NCBI GenBank assembly: GCA_050297015.1
Contig: JBNKRZ010000020.1
Coordinates: 24,068-88,067 of the forward strand
DNA from: JACKJA01 sp050297015
Lineage (GTDB): Bacteria > Pseudomonadota > Alphaproteobacteria > Micavibrionales > Micavibrionaceae
Length of the DNA: 64,000 bases
Direction: 5' to 3'
The position numbers were made by a program, and so were the translations under genes. This document shows positions 17,724-25,866 of this stretch, one piece after another. The notes below the pieces were generated by a model. That model searched no databases. It had not been told where the DNA came from and saw nothing but the letters and a program-made list of their open reading frames with translations. Within the stretch, counting starts at the first letter, position 1, and every line of letters begins with the position of its first letter.

Positions 17724-18136
17724 GCGATGAAGAAATCCCCAGCGAAGACGAGCAAGCCGCCGCAATGATGGCCGCTGCTTCTGAGGGCGGCGACAATGGT
17801 GCCGGCGGGCAAGGCATGAGCTTCGACGAAATCGAAGCGACAGGCCAACCCGAAGAAGAAGGCCAAGACTATGAATACGGCGAACCTCTGGCCGGAGATG
17901 TTACGGCGATTTACGACATTCCCGTTCAAATCTCGGCGGTTTTGGGACGCTCCAGCATGCAAGTCAGTCAGCTTTTGAAACTGGGCCGGGGCGCTGTTGT
18001 GGAGCTAGACCGCAAAGTTGGTGAAGCTATTGATATCTACGTTAACAACCGGCTCGTCGCACGGGGCGAGGTCGTTGTCGTGGAAGACAAGCTGGGTGTA
18101 ACCATGACCGAAATTGTCAAATCGGACCGCAGTTAA
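17720..18136 (+). CDS. fliN: Flagellar motor switch protein FliN
   Basis: It encodes a 138-residue C-ring subunit that works in rotation switching and export docking. The acidic N-terminal 55 residues are variable. The SpoA fold follows: TAIYDIPVQISAVLGRSSMQ, then LLKLGRGAVVELDRKVGEAI and NNRLVARGEVVVVEDKLGV. Length is typical of alphaproteobacterial FliN. The gene overlaps fliH by four bases. FliM, its C-ring partner, is not encoded in this window. Confidence 0.95.
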   Translation: MSDEEIPSEDEQAAAMMAAASEGGDNGAGGQGMSFDEIEATGQPEEEGQDYEYGEPLAGDVTAIYDIPVQISAVLGRSSMQVSQLLKLGRGAVVELDRKVGEAIDIYVNNRLVARGEVVVVEDKLGVTMTEIVKSDRS

Positions 18137-18180
18137 CAACGGCTTCATGGGAATTAGAGGGGACTTCAGGGGGTTAAACG

Positions 18181-19044
18181 ATGACAAGCGATGCTGAACA
18201 GGCTGAACAAGTTGCAGAAACGCAGGCCGCTGGCGGGATAGATGCGGACGGAATAAAAATACAGCCCCCGCGCACAACGCCGGATTTCACATCAATTTTT
18301 GGATTAATCGCCGCAATGGGGCTGATTATTGCCGCTATTGCTATGGGGGGGAAAGCTGACTTTTTAAACGCCCCCTCCTTTATGATCGTTATTTTAGGAA
18401 CAATTGCCGCCGTGACCGTTTCTTATTCTGGTGAGGAAATGAAAAATTCCATTTCCGTTCTGGGGCATGCCATTATTCGCCATCGACGCAACCCTTCCGT
18501 TATGGCCACGCAAATGATGGATATCGCTACGGTGGCCCGGAAAACGGGGATTTTAGCGCTGGCCAAGATTGAAGGTGAACTCGGCAAAGACCCTTTTCTT
18601 TTGCATTCCGTGCAATTGGTAACAGACGGCTATAGCGGTGAAGATATCAACCGCATTTTGGGGCGGGAAATTGATACACTGGTTGAGCGCCACCGGCGCG
18701 GGGCCGGCATGCTGCGCCGTGCATCGGAAGTCGCACCAGCCATGGGGTTGATCGGGACTTTGGTCGGGCTGGTACAAATGTTGGCACAACTGAGCGACCC
18801 CTCTTCCATCGGTCCGGCTATGGCTGTGGCTCTTCTCACGACATTTTACGGTGCTATTTTAGGAACCGTTATCATGGGGCCTATGGCCGCTAAGCTGGAA
18901 CGCAACTCCAGCGAAGAAGCGATGGTTAAGAATATTGTGTTAACGGCGTTGATCTCCATCGCGGAACAGGAAAACCCTCGGCGTCTGGAAATCGTTCTGA
19001 ACAGCGAATTGCCGCCGGATGCACAAATCCGCTATTTTGACTAA
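18181..19044 (+). CDS. motA: Flagellar stator subunit MotA/PomA type
   Basis: It encodes a 287-residue inner-membrane protein of the MotA/TolQ/ExbB channel family. Two helices lie near residues 39-60 and 66-84, a large cytoplasmic loop carries the charged segments, and two more helices lie near 180-230 (MGLIGTLVGLVQMLAQLSD, then VALLTTFYGAILGTVIMGPM). It would form an ion channel with MotB and push on FliG. A polar leader of about 35 residues precedes the first helix. No motB lies beside it or elsewhere in the window. Position between fliN and flbD supports a flagellar role. Ion specificity cannot be judged. Confidence 0.85.
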   Translation: MTSDAEQAEQVAETQAAGGIDADGIKIQPPRTTPDFTSIFGLIAAMGLIIAAIAMGGKADFLNAPSFMIVILGTIAAVTVSYSGEEMKNSISVLGHAIIRHRRNPSVMATQMMDIATVARKTGILALAKIEGELGKDPFLLHSVQLVTDGYSGEDINRILGREIDTLVERHRRGAGMLRRASEVAPAMGLIGTLVGLVQMLAQLSDPSSIGPAMAVALLTTFYGAILGTVIMGPMAAKLERNSSEEAMVKNIVLTALISIAEQENPRRLEIVLNSELPPDAQIRYFD

Positions 19045-19073
19045 ACACTTTTGAAACGGGAGAGCCTTGAACC

Positions 19074-20441
19074 ATGCGCCTAATGATCGTCGGACAGCTT
19101 GAAGGCTATATCAGCACCGCCGGGAAGATCGCTCTCCAACGCGGGGCCAAGGTTATTCACTGCGAAGATACGGATCAAGCCTTGGGCGCCCTACGCAACG
19201 GTAAGGGCGCGGACCTTGCCATGGTCGATATAAAGCAAAAGATTGGCGACTTTGTGCAAGCTCTTGAAAAAGAACGTATTTGCGTTCCTGTTGTAGCCTG
19301 CGGTATTGGCACGGATGCGCGGGCCGCCGTTAAAGCCATTCAAGACGGTGCCAAAGAATACATCCCCCTGCCGCCGGATGCGGACCTGATCGCGGCAGTC
19401 CTTGAGGCCGTCACGGAAGAAAACAACACAATGATCGCGGACGATCCCGCGATGAAAAAAACCGTGGAGCTAGCCAATAAAATCGCACCCTCGGAAGCGA
19501 CGGTTATGATTACCGGGGAGTCCGGCACGGGGAAAGAGGTGATGAGCCAGTACATTCACCGCAAATCAAAGCGCAAGGACGGCCCCTTCATTGCGCTTAA
19601 CTGCGCGGCGATCCCGGAAAACCTCCTCGAATCCGAATTGTTCGGTCATGAAAAAGGGGCCTTCACCGGCGCGACAGCCCGGCGACTCGGCAAATTTGAA
19701 GAAGCAAACAGCGGTACGCTCCTTTTGGATGAAGTCACGGAAATGCACCCTTCCCTGCAAGCCAAGCTTTTGCGGGCTTTGCAAGAACGGGAAATCACGC
19801 GCGTGGGTTCAAACGATCCCGTCAAGATCGATGTGCGCATTATCGCGACCTCTAACCGCGATATGGTGCAAGCCGTGAAGGAAGGGCAATTCCGTGAAGA
19901 CCTTTATTTCCGCCTGAACGTTGTGAATATCCCCCTGCCCGCCCTGCGGGAGCGCCCCTCCGATATCGTCAAACTCGCGCAATTTTTTGCGGACAAATAT
20001 GCCGAAGCCAACGGCGTAGACAAAAAGAGCATATCCGCCGCCGCGGCTAATGCCCTGCAAACGGCGCACTGGCAAGGCAATATTCGTGAGCTGGAAAACA
20101 CCATGCACCGCGCCATTCTGGTTTCGATGGAGGATGAGATCGAACCCGCCGCCGTTAATCTTGAGGGCGCAGGCATGTCTCCCGCTGCCCCACAAGCTGC
20201 CGCACAGCAAGAGACAGAGACCACCGCTTCTGCCGCGCCCCTTCAAAACCCCGGCGCCGTAGAAAGTCTGATCGGCCGTTCCATCGCCGATGTCGAGCGA
20301 GACATGATTATCAACACGCTGGATCACTGTCTGGGCAACCGTACGCACGCCGCCAACATTTTGGGGATTTCGATTCGTACGCTGCGGAACAAGCTCAACC
20401 AGTACAAGGATGAAGGGGTTAACGTCCCGGCAGCGTCATAA
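19074..20441 (+). CDS. flbD: Sigma-54-dependent flagellar activator FlbD
   Basis: It encodes a 455-residue activator of sigma-54 flagellar promoters, controlled by FliX in Caulobacter. Residues 1-120 form a receiver-like domain (MRLMIVGQLEGYISTAGKIA) that keeps the central Asp (AMVDIK) but lacks the paired acidic residues near the N-terminus, so ordinary phosphorylation is doubtful. The AAA+ domain has Walker A GESGTGKE at about 148, ESELFGHEKGAFTGA with the sigma-54 contact loop, and RFREDLYFRLN-type sensor sequence. A Fis-type helix-turn-helix (HAANILGISIRTLRNKLNQY) ends the protein. Likely targets include the promoters at 1658 and 14090. Confidence 0.95.
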   Translation: MRLMIVGQLEGYISTAGKIALQRGAKVIHCEDTDQALGALRNGKGADLAMVDIKQKIGDFVQALEKERICVPVVACGIGTDARAAVKAIQDGAKEYIPLPPDADLIAAVLEAVTEENNTMIADDPAMKKTVELANKIAPSEATVMITGESGTGKEVMSQYIHRKSKRKDGPFIALNCAAIPENLLESELFGHEKGAFTGATARRLGKFEEANSGTLLLDEVTEMHPSLQAKLLRALQEREITRVGSNDPVKIDVRIIATSNRDMVQAVKEGQFREDLYFRLNVVNIPLPALRERPSDIVKLAQFFADKYAEANGVDKKSISAAAANALQTAHWQGNIRELENTMHRAILVSMEDEIEPAAVNLEGAGMSPAAPQAAAQQETETTASAAPLQNPGAVESLIGRSIADVERDMIINTLDHCLGNRTHAANILGISIRTLRNKLNQYKDEGVNVPAAS

Positions 20442-20481
20442 TACCTACGCGCCCCCCGAATCCGTGTCATCACTCACACCC

Positions 20482-20592
20482 CGTCATCGCCTGAATTCAT
20501 GAAATGAATTCTAAGGCGATCCATACGATTTAACGGATAATCACCATGGATTCCCTTAGAATTTCGCTGACGCAAAATTCAGGGGATGACGA
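20482..20592. repeat. Palindromic element family A, copy A2
   Basis: The arms CGTCATCGCCTGAATT and AATTCAGGGGATGACG are inverted and near-perfect at the ends. The core GGCGATCCATACGATTTAAC then ATGGATTCCCTTAGAATTTC is almost identical to A1 at 263-313. It fills the gap between the convergent flbD and lipoprotein genes. Confidence 0.85.
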
Positions 20593-20624
20593 CAAACGGG
20601 GGGAGGAAATTATTTGCGATAAAA

Positions 20625-21530
20625 TTATAGTGGATCGGCTATATCACGTCCCGCAACCACGGCGGGACGGAACAGCACATCAACCCGGCGTGTTTTGGGA
20701 TCAATCAGCGCCCCGGAATCATGTTTAGCGGCGGAAACCGCGCCATCGGAAATGATATGATCCGGCGCCATCCCGTACAACATCAGAGCATTTTTTACAG
20801 CAATGATGCGACGATTAGCCAATTTGTTGTTATATTCATTGGATGCGCCATCAACGATTCCCGTCAAAACGACCTGCCACCCCGGCCTGTCTTCATGGCG
20901 CTGCGCCATATCCCGCACAACCGTCATGGCTAAAGAATTCAACGCCGCACTGTTATAGTCAAAATAAACGGCATAGCGCTCATTATCCGCAGGGGTCATA
21001 TCAACCTGACGCAACGCTTCGTAAAAAGCACTGCGGCATGAAGGCTCATAAGCCGGGTCCGGTTGGGCCTCGCGCTGGATAAGCCAGCAGTCATAGCGCG
21101 CCTGCGCCCGCGCCAACAAAACGTTATTGGGGCCAGGAGCCGCAAAGGTCATCGCCTCCAAAAGCTGTTCGCGCGCCACTTCCATTTTTTCCCGCGCGAA
21201 ATCAGGAGTCTTATGATTCACAGGTTTTTCGGGAGAGACATCCCCTCCCCTACGGGCGGCTTGCGCCTTTTGAGAGAAATAACGTGCATTCTCTTTATTC
21301 TGCATAATATTAGCTTCCAGCAACGCCAAGGAGTGATATTCCTCGGCCAAATGCTTGTGCAAACCGGAATCACCCGTTCCCGCTTTTGCTGCTGCTTTTA
21401 GCTTGTCCCCCGTCGAAGCCAACATCTCCGAAAGCGATAATGATGCGCCGCCGATTCCTCCCGGCATCGTCTGACAGGAAGAGAGAAAAAGAGATACCAC
21501 AAACAACGGAACAAAAGATATCAATCTCAT
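20625..21530 (-). CDS. OmpA-family lipoprotein
   Basis: It encodes a 301-residue lipoprotein. The signal peptide (MRLISFVPLFVVSLFLSS) ends at a lipobox with Cys19 (LSSC). A helical middle of about 150 residues includes LAEEYHSLALLEANIMQNKE. The C-terminal OmpA-like domain begins RYAVYFDYNSAALNSLA and has NNKLANRRIIAVKNAL, the peptidoglycan-binding pattern N-x2-L-x2-R-R. It probably tethers the outer membrane to the wall. The start at 21530 follows AAGGG; the longer reading adds 53 unrelated residues. It lies on the minus strand inside the flagellar cluster, between flbD and flhA. A flagellar role, for example as a wall anchor, is possible but unproven. Confidence 0.85.
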   Translation of the reverse strand: MRLISFVPLFVVSLFLSSCQTMPGGIGGASLSLSEMLASTGDKLKAAAKAGTGDSGLHKHLAEEYHSLALLEANIMQNKENARYFSQKAQAARRGGDVSPEKPVNHKTPDFAREKMEVAREQLLEAMTFAAPGPNNVLLARAQARYDCWLIQREAQPDPAYEPSCRSAFYEALRQVDMTPADNERYAVYFDYNSAALNSLAMTVVRDMAQRHEDRPGWQVVLTGIVDGASNEYNNKLANRRIIAVKNALMLYGMAPDHIISDGAVSAAKHDSGALIDPKTRRVDVLFRPAVVAGRDIADPL

Positions 21531-21727
21531 AAGACCCTTAATATAGCCGATGCCGAGGCGTGATTTAAGCCCCCACAAAAAGAAACTTTCAAATTTATAC
21601 AACATTTCAATCACCCCCTTGTAAAACGCTGTTTGCATATCCCATCTCACCTGCGTAAAATAAAGAATTGAGGCATTTTGCCTATTCATAGTGATCCTTG
21701 TACGTACAAACAGCTTTTTAATTTTTT

Positions 21728-23833
21728 ATGGCCGAACCCTCGACTTCAAATATGCCATCCTTTTCCGACACGCGCTCAATGCTGAGCGGGTTGCTCCGCG
21801 GTGATGTTCTTTTGGCTTTGGGGATTATAGCCATCCTGACCTTTATGCTGGTGCCGATGGCACCGTGGATGCTGGATGCGGGCTTATCGGTTTCGGTTAC
21901 ATTTTCTATCTTGATCCTGATGACGGTCCTGTTTATTCAAGCGCCGCTGGAATTTTCAACATTTCCGACGGTTTTGCTGATTTCGACGGCCTTGCGGCTG
22001 GGGCTGAACGTCGCCTCTACCCGCCTGATTTTGGAAAACGGTCATACAGGCTCCAAAGCGGCGGGGTCTATTATTGAGGCATTCGGCACATTCATCATCG
22101 GTAATGAATATGTGATCGGCGGCATTGTTTTCTCCATCCTTGTGATTGTTAATTTCGTTGTTATTACAAAGGGTTCCGGCCGTATCGCCGAGGTCGCCGC
22201 CCGCTTTACCCTCGATTCGATGCCGGGTAAACAGATGGCGATTGATGCTGATTTGTCCTCCGGCCTGATTAACGAAGACGAAGCCAAGTCCCGCCGTAAA
22301 AATCTGGAACAGGAAAGCACCTTTTTCGGGGCTATGGACGGGGCCGCCAAATTCGTGCGCGGGGATGCAATTGCCGGACTGTTGATCGTCTTTATCAACA
22401 TTATCGGCGGGATCATTATCGGCACAGCCTTTCAAGACATGAGTCTGGCCGACGCCGCCAAAAGCTACACCGTCCTGACCATCGGTGACGGGCTTGTTAG
22501 CCAAATCCCGGCTCTAATCGTTTCCGTTTCCGCCGGTCTTCTCGTATCCAAAGCGGGGGTTGAGGGCTCCGCCGAAAAAGCTCTTTTTACGCAGTTCAGC
22601 CGCTATCCCAAAGCCTTGGCCATGAGCAGCGCCATGATGATCGCGCTGGGGTTAATTCCCGTTATTCCCGCCCCGCCGTTTTTGTTCCTCGGCGCGGTTA
22701 TCGGCGGTCTTTCATGGATGTCATGGAAAAATCAGGAGGTCGAGCACGCCGCCGCCGAAGAGCAAGCGCTTCTCGAAGGGCCGGCCGCGCCTACAGCGGA
22801 AGAGCCTATATCCAAAGCGCTGGCCATGGACACAATCCGCCTTGAGCTGGGGTACGGCTTGCTGCCACTGGTACAGGAAGAAGCCGAACATAAACTCACC
22901 GACCAGATCAAAGGCTTGCGGCGTCAACTGGCCGAGGATATGGGCTATATCCTGCCTGCCGTGCGTATTCAGGATAACCTCCAGCTTCCGACCAATGCCT
23001 ATGTCGTCAAGGTTAAGGAGATCGAAGTCGGGCGCGGTGAAGTACGCCCCGGCATGCTCCTGTGTATGGACCCGACGGGGGAGCCCATCACCCTGCCCGG
23101 CGAGAACACAATCGAGCCGACCTTTGGCCTGCCCGCCATGTGGATCGACGATCAATACCGCGAGGAAGCGCACTTCAAGGGCTACACGGTTGTGGACGCG
23201 CCGACGGTTGTCACCACGCACATCACCGAGATTATTAAAGACAACATGGCCGATTTGCTTTCCTATGCCGAGACGCAAAAGCTGCTCGACGAATTGCCGC
23301 ACGACTATCAAAAACTGGTCAGCGATGTCATCCCCGGCCAAATCTCCGTCGGCGGCCTTCAGCGTATTTTGCAAAAGCTGGTCACGGAGCGTATATCCGT
23401 GCGCGATCTGCCCACCATATTGGAAGGAATCGCCGAAGCTTCGGCCTACACCCGCCACCCCATGATGATTACGGAGCACGTGCGCGCCCGCCTTGCGCGT
23501 CAGATTTGTGATGCCAATGCCGGGCCGGACGGCCTGTTGCCGTTGGTGACACTCGCGCCGGAATGGGAGCAAGGCTTTGCCGAAAACCTGATTGGTGAGG
23601 GGGAGGAAAAACAGCTCGCCATGCCGCCCAGCCAGCTTCAGGACTTCATCACCGCCGTACGGGAAACCTATGATGACTTAGCCCTGCAAGGTCTTATCCC
23701 GGTCTTACTAACCTCACCGGGCATCCGTCCTTACGTGCGCTCCGTCGTGGAACGCTTCCGCCCGCAAACCATCGTCATGTCCCAAAACGAAATCCACCCC
23801 AAGGCGAAAATTAAGACGCTGGGGCAGGTGTAG
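21728..23833 (+). CDS. flhA: Flagellar export gate protein FlhA
   Basis: It encodes the 701-residue export gate component. About eight membrane helices occupy residues 25-330. The FHIPEP-family signature is clear (STALRLGLNVASTRLIL, then DSMPGKQMAIDADLSSGLIN). The cytoplasmic domain (residues about 360-690) forms the nonameric ring that receives chaperone-substrate complexes. Length is normal. The gene starts 197 bases from the divergent lipoprotein and no good ribosome-binding site is visible before the ATG. flhB is not in the window. flhF follows after 71 bases. Confidence 0.96.
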   Translation: MAEPSTSNMPSFSDTRSMLSGLLRGDVLLALGIIAILTFMLVPMAPWMLDAGLSVSVTFSILILMTVLFIQAPLEFSTFPTVLLISTALRLGLNVASTRLILENGHTGSKAAGSIIEAFGTFIIGNEYVIGGIVFSILVIVNFVVITKGSGRIAEVAARFTLDSMPGKQMAIDADLSSGLINEDEAKSRRKNLEQESTFFGAMDGAAKFVRGDAIAGLLIVFINIIGGIIIGTAFQDMSLADAAKSYTVLTIGDGLVSQIPALIVSVSAGLLVSKAGVEGSAEKALFTQFSRYPKALAMSSAMMIALGLIPVIPAPPFLFLGAVIGGLSWMSWKNQEVEHAAAEEQALLEGPAAPTAEEPISKALAMDTIRLELGYGLLPLVQEEAEHKLTDQIKGLRRQLAEDMGYILPAVRIQDNLQLPTNAYVVKVKEIEVGRGEVRPGMLLCMDPTGEPITLPGENTIEPTFGLPAMWIDDQYREEAHFKGYTVVDAPTVVTTHITEIIKDNMADLLSYAETQKLLDELPHDYQKLVSDVIPGQISVGGLQRILQKLVTERISVRDLPTILEGIAEASAYTRHPMMITEHVRARLARQICDANAGPDGLLPLVTLAPEWEQGFAENLIGEGEEKQLAMPPSQLQDFITAVRETYDDLALQGLIPVLLTSPGIRPYVRSVVERFRPQTIVMSQNEIHPKAKIKTLGQV

Positions 23834-23904
23834 TCGTTTTCCCCCTTCCCCCGTGATTCTAGAAAATGTATACTGAAGACTGATTTGATTCTAACGGTCC
23901 TGCC

Positions 23905-24981
23905 ATGCGGCTAAAATCTTTTTATGCCAAAACAATGACGGAAGCGATGCACATGGTTCGCAATACGCTCGGAGAAGACGCTGTCATCGTCGCCACCCGC
24001 GAGGAAAATGGCGGTAAATCCGTGCGCGTAACGGCAGCCGTAGAACAACATGATTCCTATGAAACTGACTTTGACCGTGGCTTTACCGATAATGCATCAC
24101 AGGCGCCCGTCAATGATTACGACTGGCTGGGCTATGATGAGGACGACGCCGAACAGGAAGCCAACGCCGTTATTGAAAAGCTGACGGATGTTATGCTGCG
24201 CCATGCTGTGCCGGATGAAATTGTGGACCACGTGATTTCATGCGCCTCTGTGATCGGGATGGACCGGCCCGATACATCCCTTATGGCCGCGCTGGAGCAT
24301 TTATATTCCTATCGCCCTCTGCCGCGCAAAGCCACCGACAAGGCCTTTATGATGGTTGGCCCGCCGGGCGCCGGAAAGACTCTGGCCACGGCTAAACTGG
24401 CTGCCCGCGGCGTTATGAACGGCTTGCGCGTGGCTGTTATTTCTACCGACACCATCCGCGCGGGCGGGGTCGAACAGCTCGAAGCCTTTACAAAAATTCT
24501 GCGCATTCCCCTGCAAAAGGCCGAAACGCCCGCGCAGCTCAAAAAAGAGATTGAGAGCGCCCGCCATGCGGATCAAATATTTATCGACACGGGCGGCTTC
24601 AACCCGTTCGCGCCGGAAGAGATGCGCGATCTGGCCCGCCTGATTGCGGCCGGTGCGATTGAGCCGATCATGGTTATGCCTGCCGGAGCAGACGCCGATG
24701 AATCGGGCGAGATGGCCCGTATTTACGCAACGCTTGGTGTGCGCTCCATGATCCCGACGCGCCTCGATATTGCCCGGCGACTGGGGGGATTGCTCAGTGC
24801 CGCCCACCACGGCAGTCTGATTTTTGCCGATGCCAGTGATACGCCAAAGGTCGCCGAAGGTCTTTTCCCTATGTCGCCGCGGGCGCTCGCACACTTACTT
24901 ATGCCGGAAACAAAAAAACATGCTGAGCGCAAAAAAATATCGCCCCATTCACGAAAACGCACTAAAGTAAACGTTGGATAG
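23905..24981 (+). CDS. flhF: Flagellar SRP-type GTPase FlhF
   Basis: It encodes a 358-residue GTPase that places flagella at the cell pole in polar flagellates. The start MRLKSFYAKTMTEAMHMVRN is the family N-terminus. The NG domain has P-loop GPPGAGKT at 152-159, STDTIRAGG, the G3-like IDTGG (usually DTAG), and TRLD in place of TKxD for guanine recognition. FlhF lengths vary; this one is on the short side because the N-terminal linker is brief. It precedes flhG by six bases, the usual pair. Confidence 0.92.
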   Translation: MRLKSFYAKTMTEAMHMVRNTLGEDAVIVATREENGGKSVRVTAAVEQHDSYETDFDRGFTDNASQAPVNDYDWLGYDEDDAEQEANAVIEKLTDVMLRHAVPDEIVDHVISCASVIGMDRPDTSLMAALEHLYSYRPLPRKATDKAFMMVGPPGAGKTLATAKLAARGVMNGLRVAVISTDTIRAGGVEQLEAFTKILRIPLQKAETPAQLKKEIESARHADQIFIDTGGFNPFAPEEMRDLARLIAAGAIEPIMVMPAGADADESGEMARIYATLGVRSMIPTRLDIARRLGGLLSAAHHGSLIFADASDTPKVAEGLFPMSPRALAHLLMPETKKHAERKKISPHSRKRTKVNVG

Positions 24982-24987
24982 AACACC

Positions 24988-25827
24988 ATGACCGAATCGA
25001 CCACCATGCAAAGAAAAGCTGATGACAAGACTGCAGCCCCGGCCATTCGCCGCGGGACGAATCTGATTGCCGTCGCATCGGGCAAAGGCGGCGTCGGCAA
25101 GACGTGGTTTTCCGTGACGCTCGCTCACGCACTGACTTTGCAAGGCAAACGAGTCTTGCTGTTCGATGGTGATTTGGGTCTGGCTAACGTCGATGTGCAG
25201 CTGGGCCTGATGCCCAAGCGCGACCTCAACGATGTTATCCGCGGCCGCCTGGCTATGGATAAAGTCATCCAGCCTTATGAAGACGGCGGCTTTGACATTA
25301 TCGCCGGACGCTCCGGACAGGCATCGCTTTCGGCCCTGCCAAGCCAGCGTCTTGCCATGCTGCGCGACCAGCTTTTGGAAATCGCCGAAAGCTATGATGT
25401 TGTGATTGCCGACCTTGGCGCGGGCGTGGACCGCACGGTGCGCATGTTCTCGGCCAGCGCGACCCGCACTCTGCTTGTTTGCACGGATGAGCCGACCTCC
25501 CTGACCGACGCCTATGCCTTTATCAAGCTGGGAAATGCGGCGGGCATGTCCAAACATGTCAGCGTCGTTATTAATCAGGCCGCCAGCATCACCGAGGGTG
25601 AAAAAACCTACAAAACGCTACTGAAAGCTTGTGAAAATTTCTTGCGCCTGAAGCCGCCGATGGCCGGAATGATACGCCATGACCCACGCGTCAAGGATGC
25701 GATCCGCCACCAGACACCGATCCTGACCCGCTCTCCCAACACGGAAGCCGCGCAGGACGCAGAAAAAATCGCCAAAGCCGTCATTCGTGAAGTCGCCGAA
25801 GCGCGTAAAGCGATGGCCAGCGCTTAA
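24988..25827 (+). CDS. flhG: MinD-like ATPase FlhG (FleN/YlxH)
   Basis: It encodes a 279-residue P-loop ATPase that limits flagellar number and antagonises FlhF. The deviant Walker A SGKGGVGKT (31-39) is of the ParA/MinD type. LLFDGDLGLANVDVQLGL and VVIADLGAGVD supply the switch and Walker B regions (the latter usually DTGAG). A weak C-terminal helix could contact the membrane. Two ATGs are possible (residues 1 and 7). Adjacent flhF supports the assignment over a cell-division MinD. Confidence 0.9.
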   Translation: MTESTTMQRKADDKTAAPAIRRGTNLIAVASGKGGVGKTWFSVTLAHALTLQGKRVLLFDGDLGLANVDVQLGLMPKRDLNDVIRGRLAMDKVIQPYEDGGFDIIAGRSGQASLSALPSQRLAMLRDQLLEIAESYDVVIADLGAGVDRTVRMFSASATRTLLVCTDEPTSLTDAYAFIKLGNAAGMSKHVSVVINQAASITEGEKTYKTLLKACENFLRLKPPMAGMIRHDPRVKDAIRHQTPILTRSPNTEAAQDAEKIAKAVIREVAEARKAMASA

Positions 25828-25866
25828 AAGCTTTTTTGCTTTCCCTCTTTCCCCTAAAATAACACC

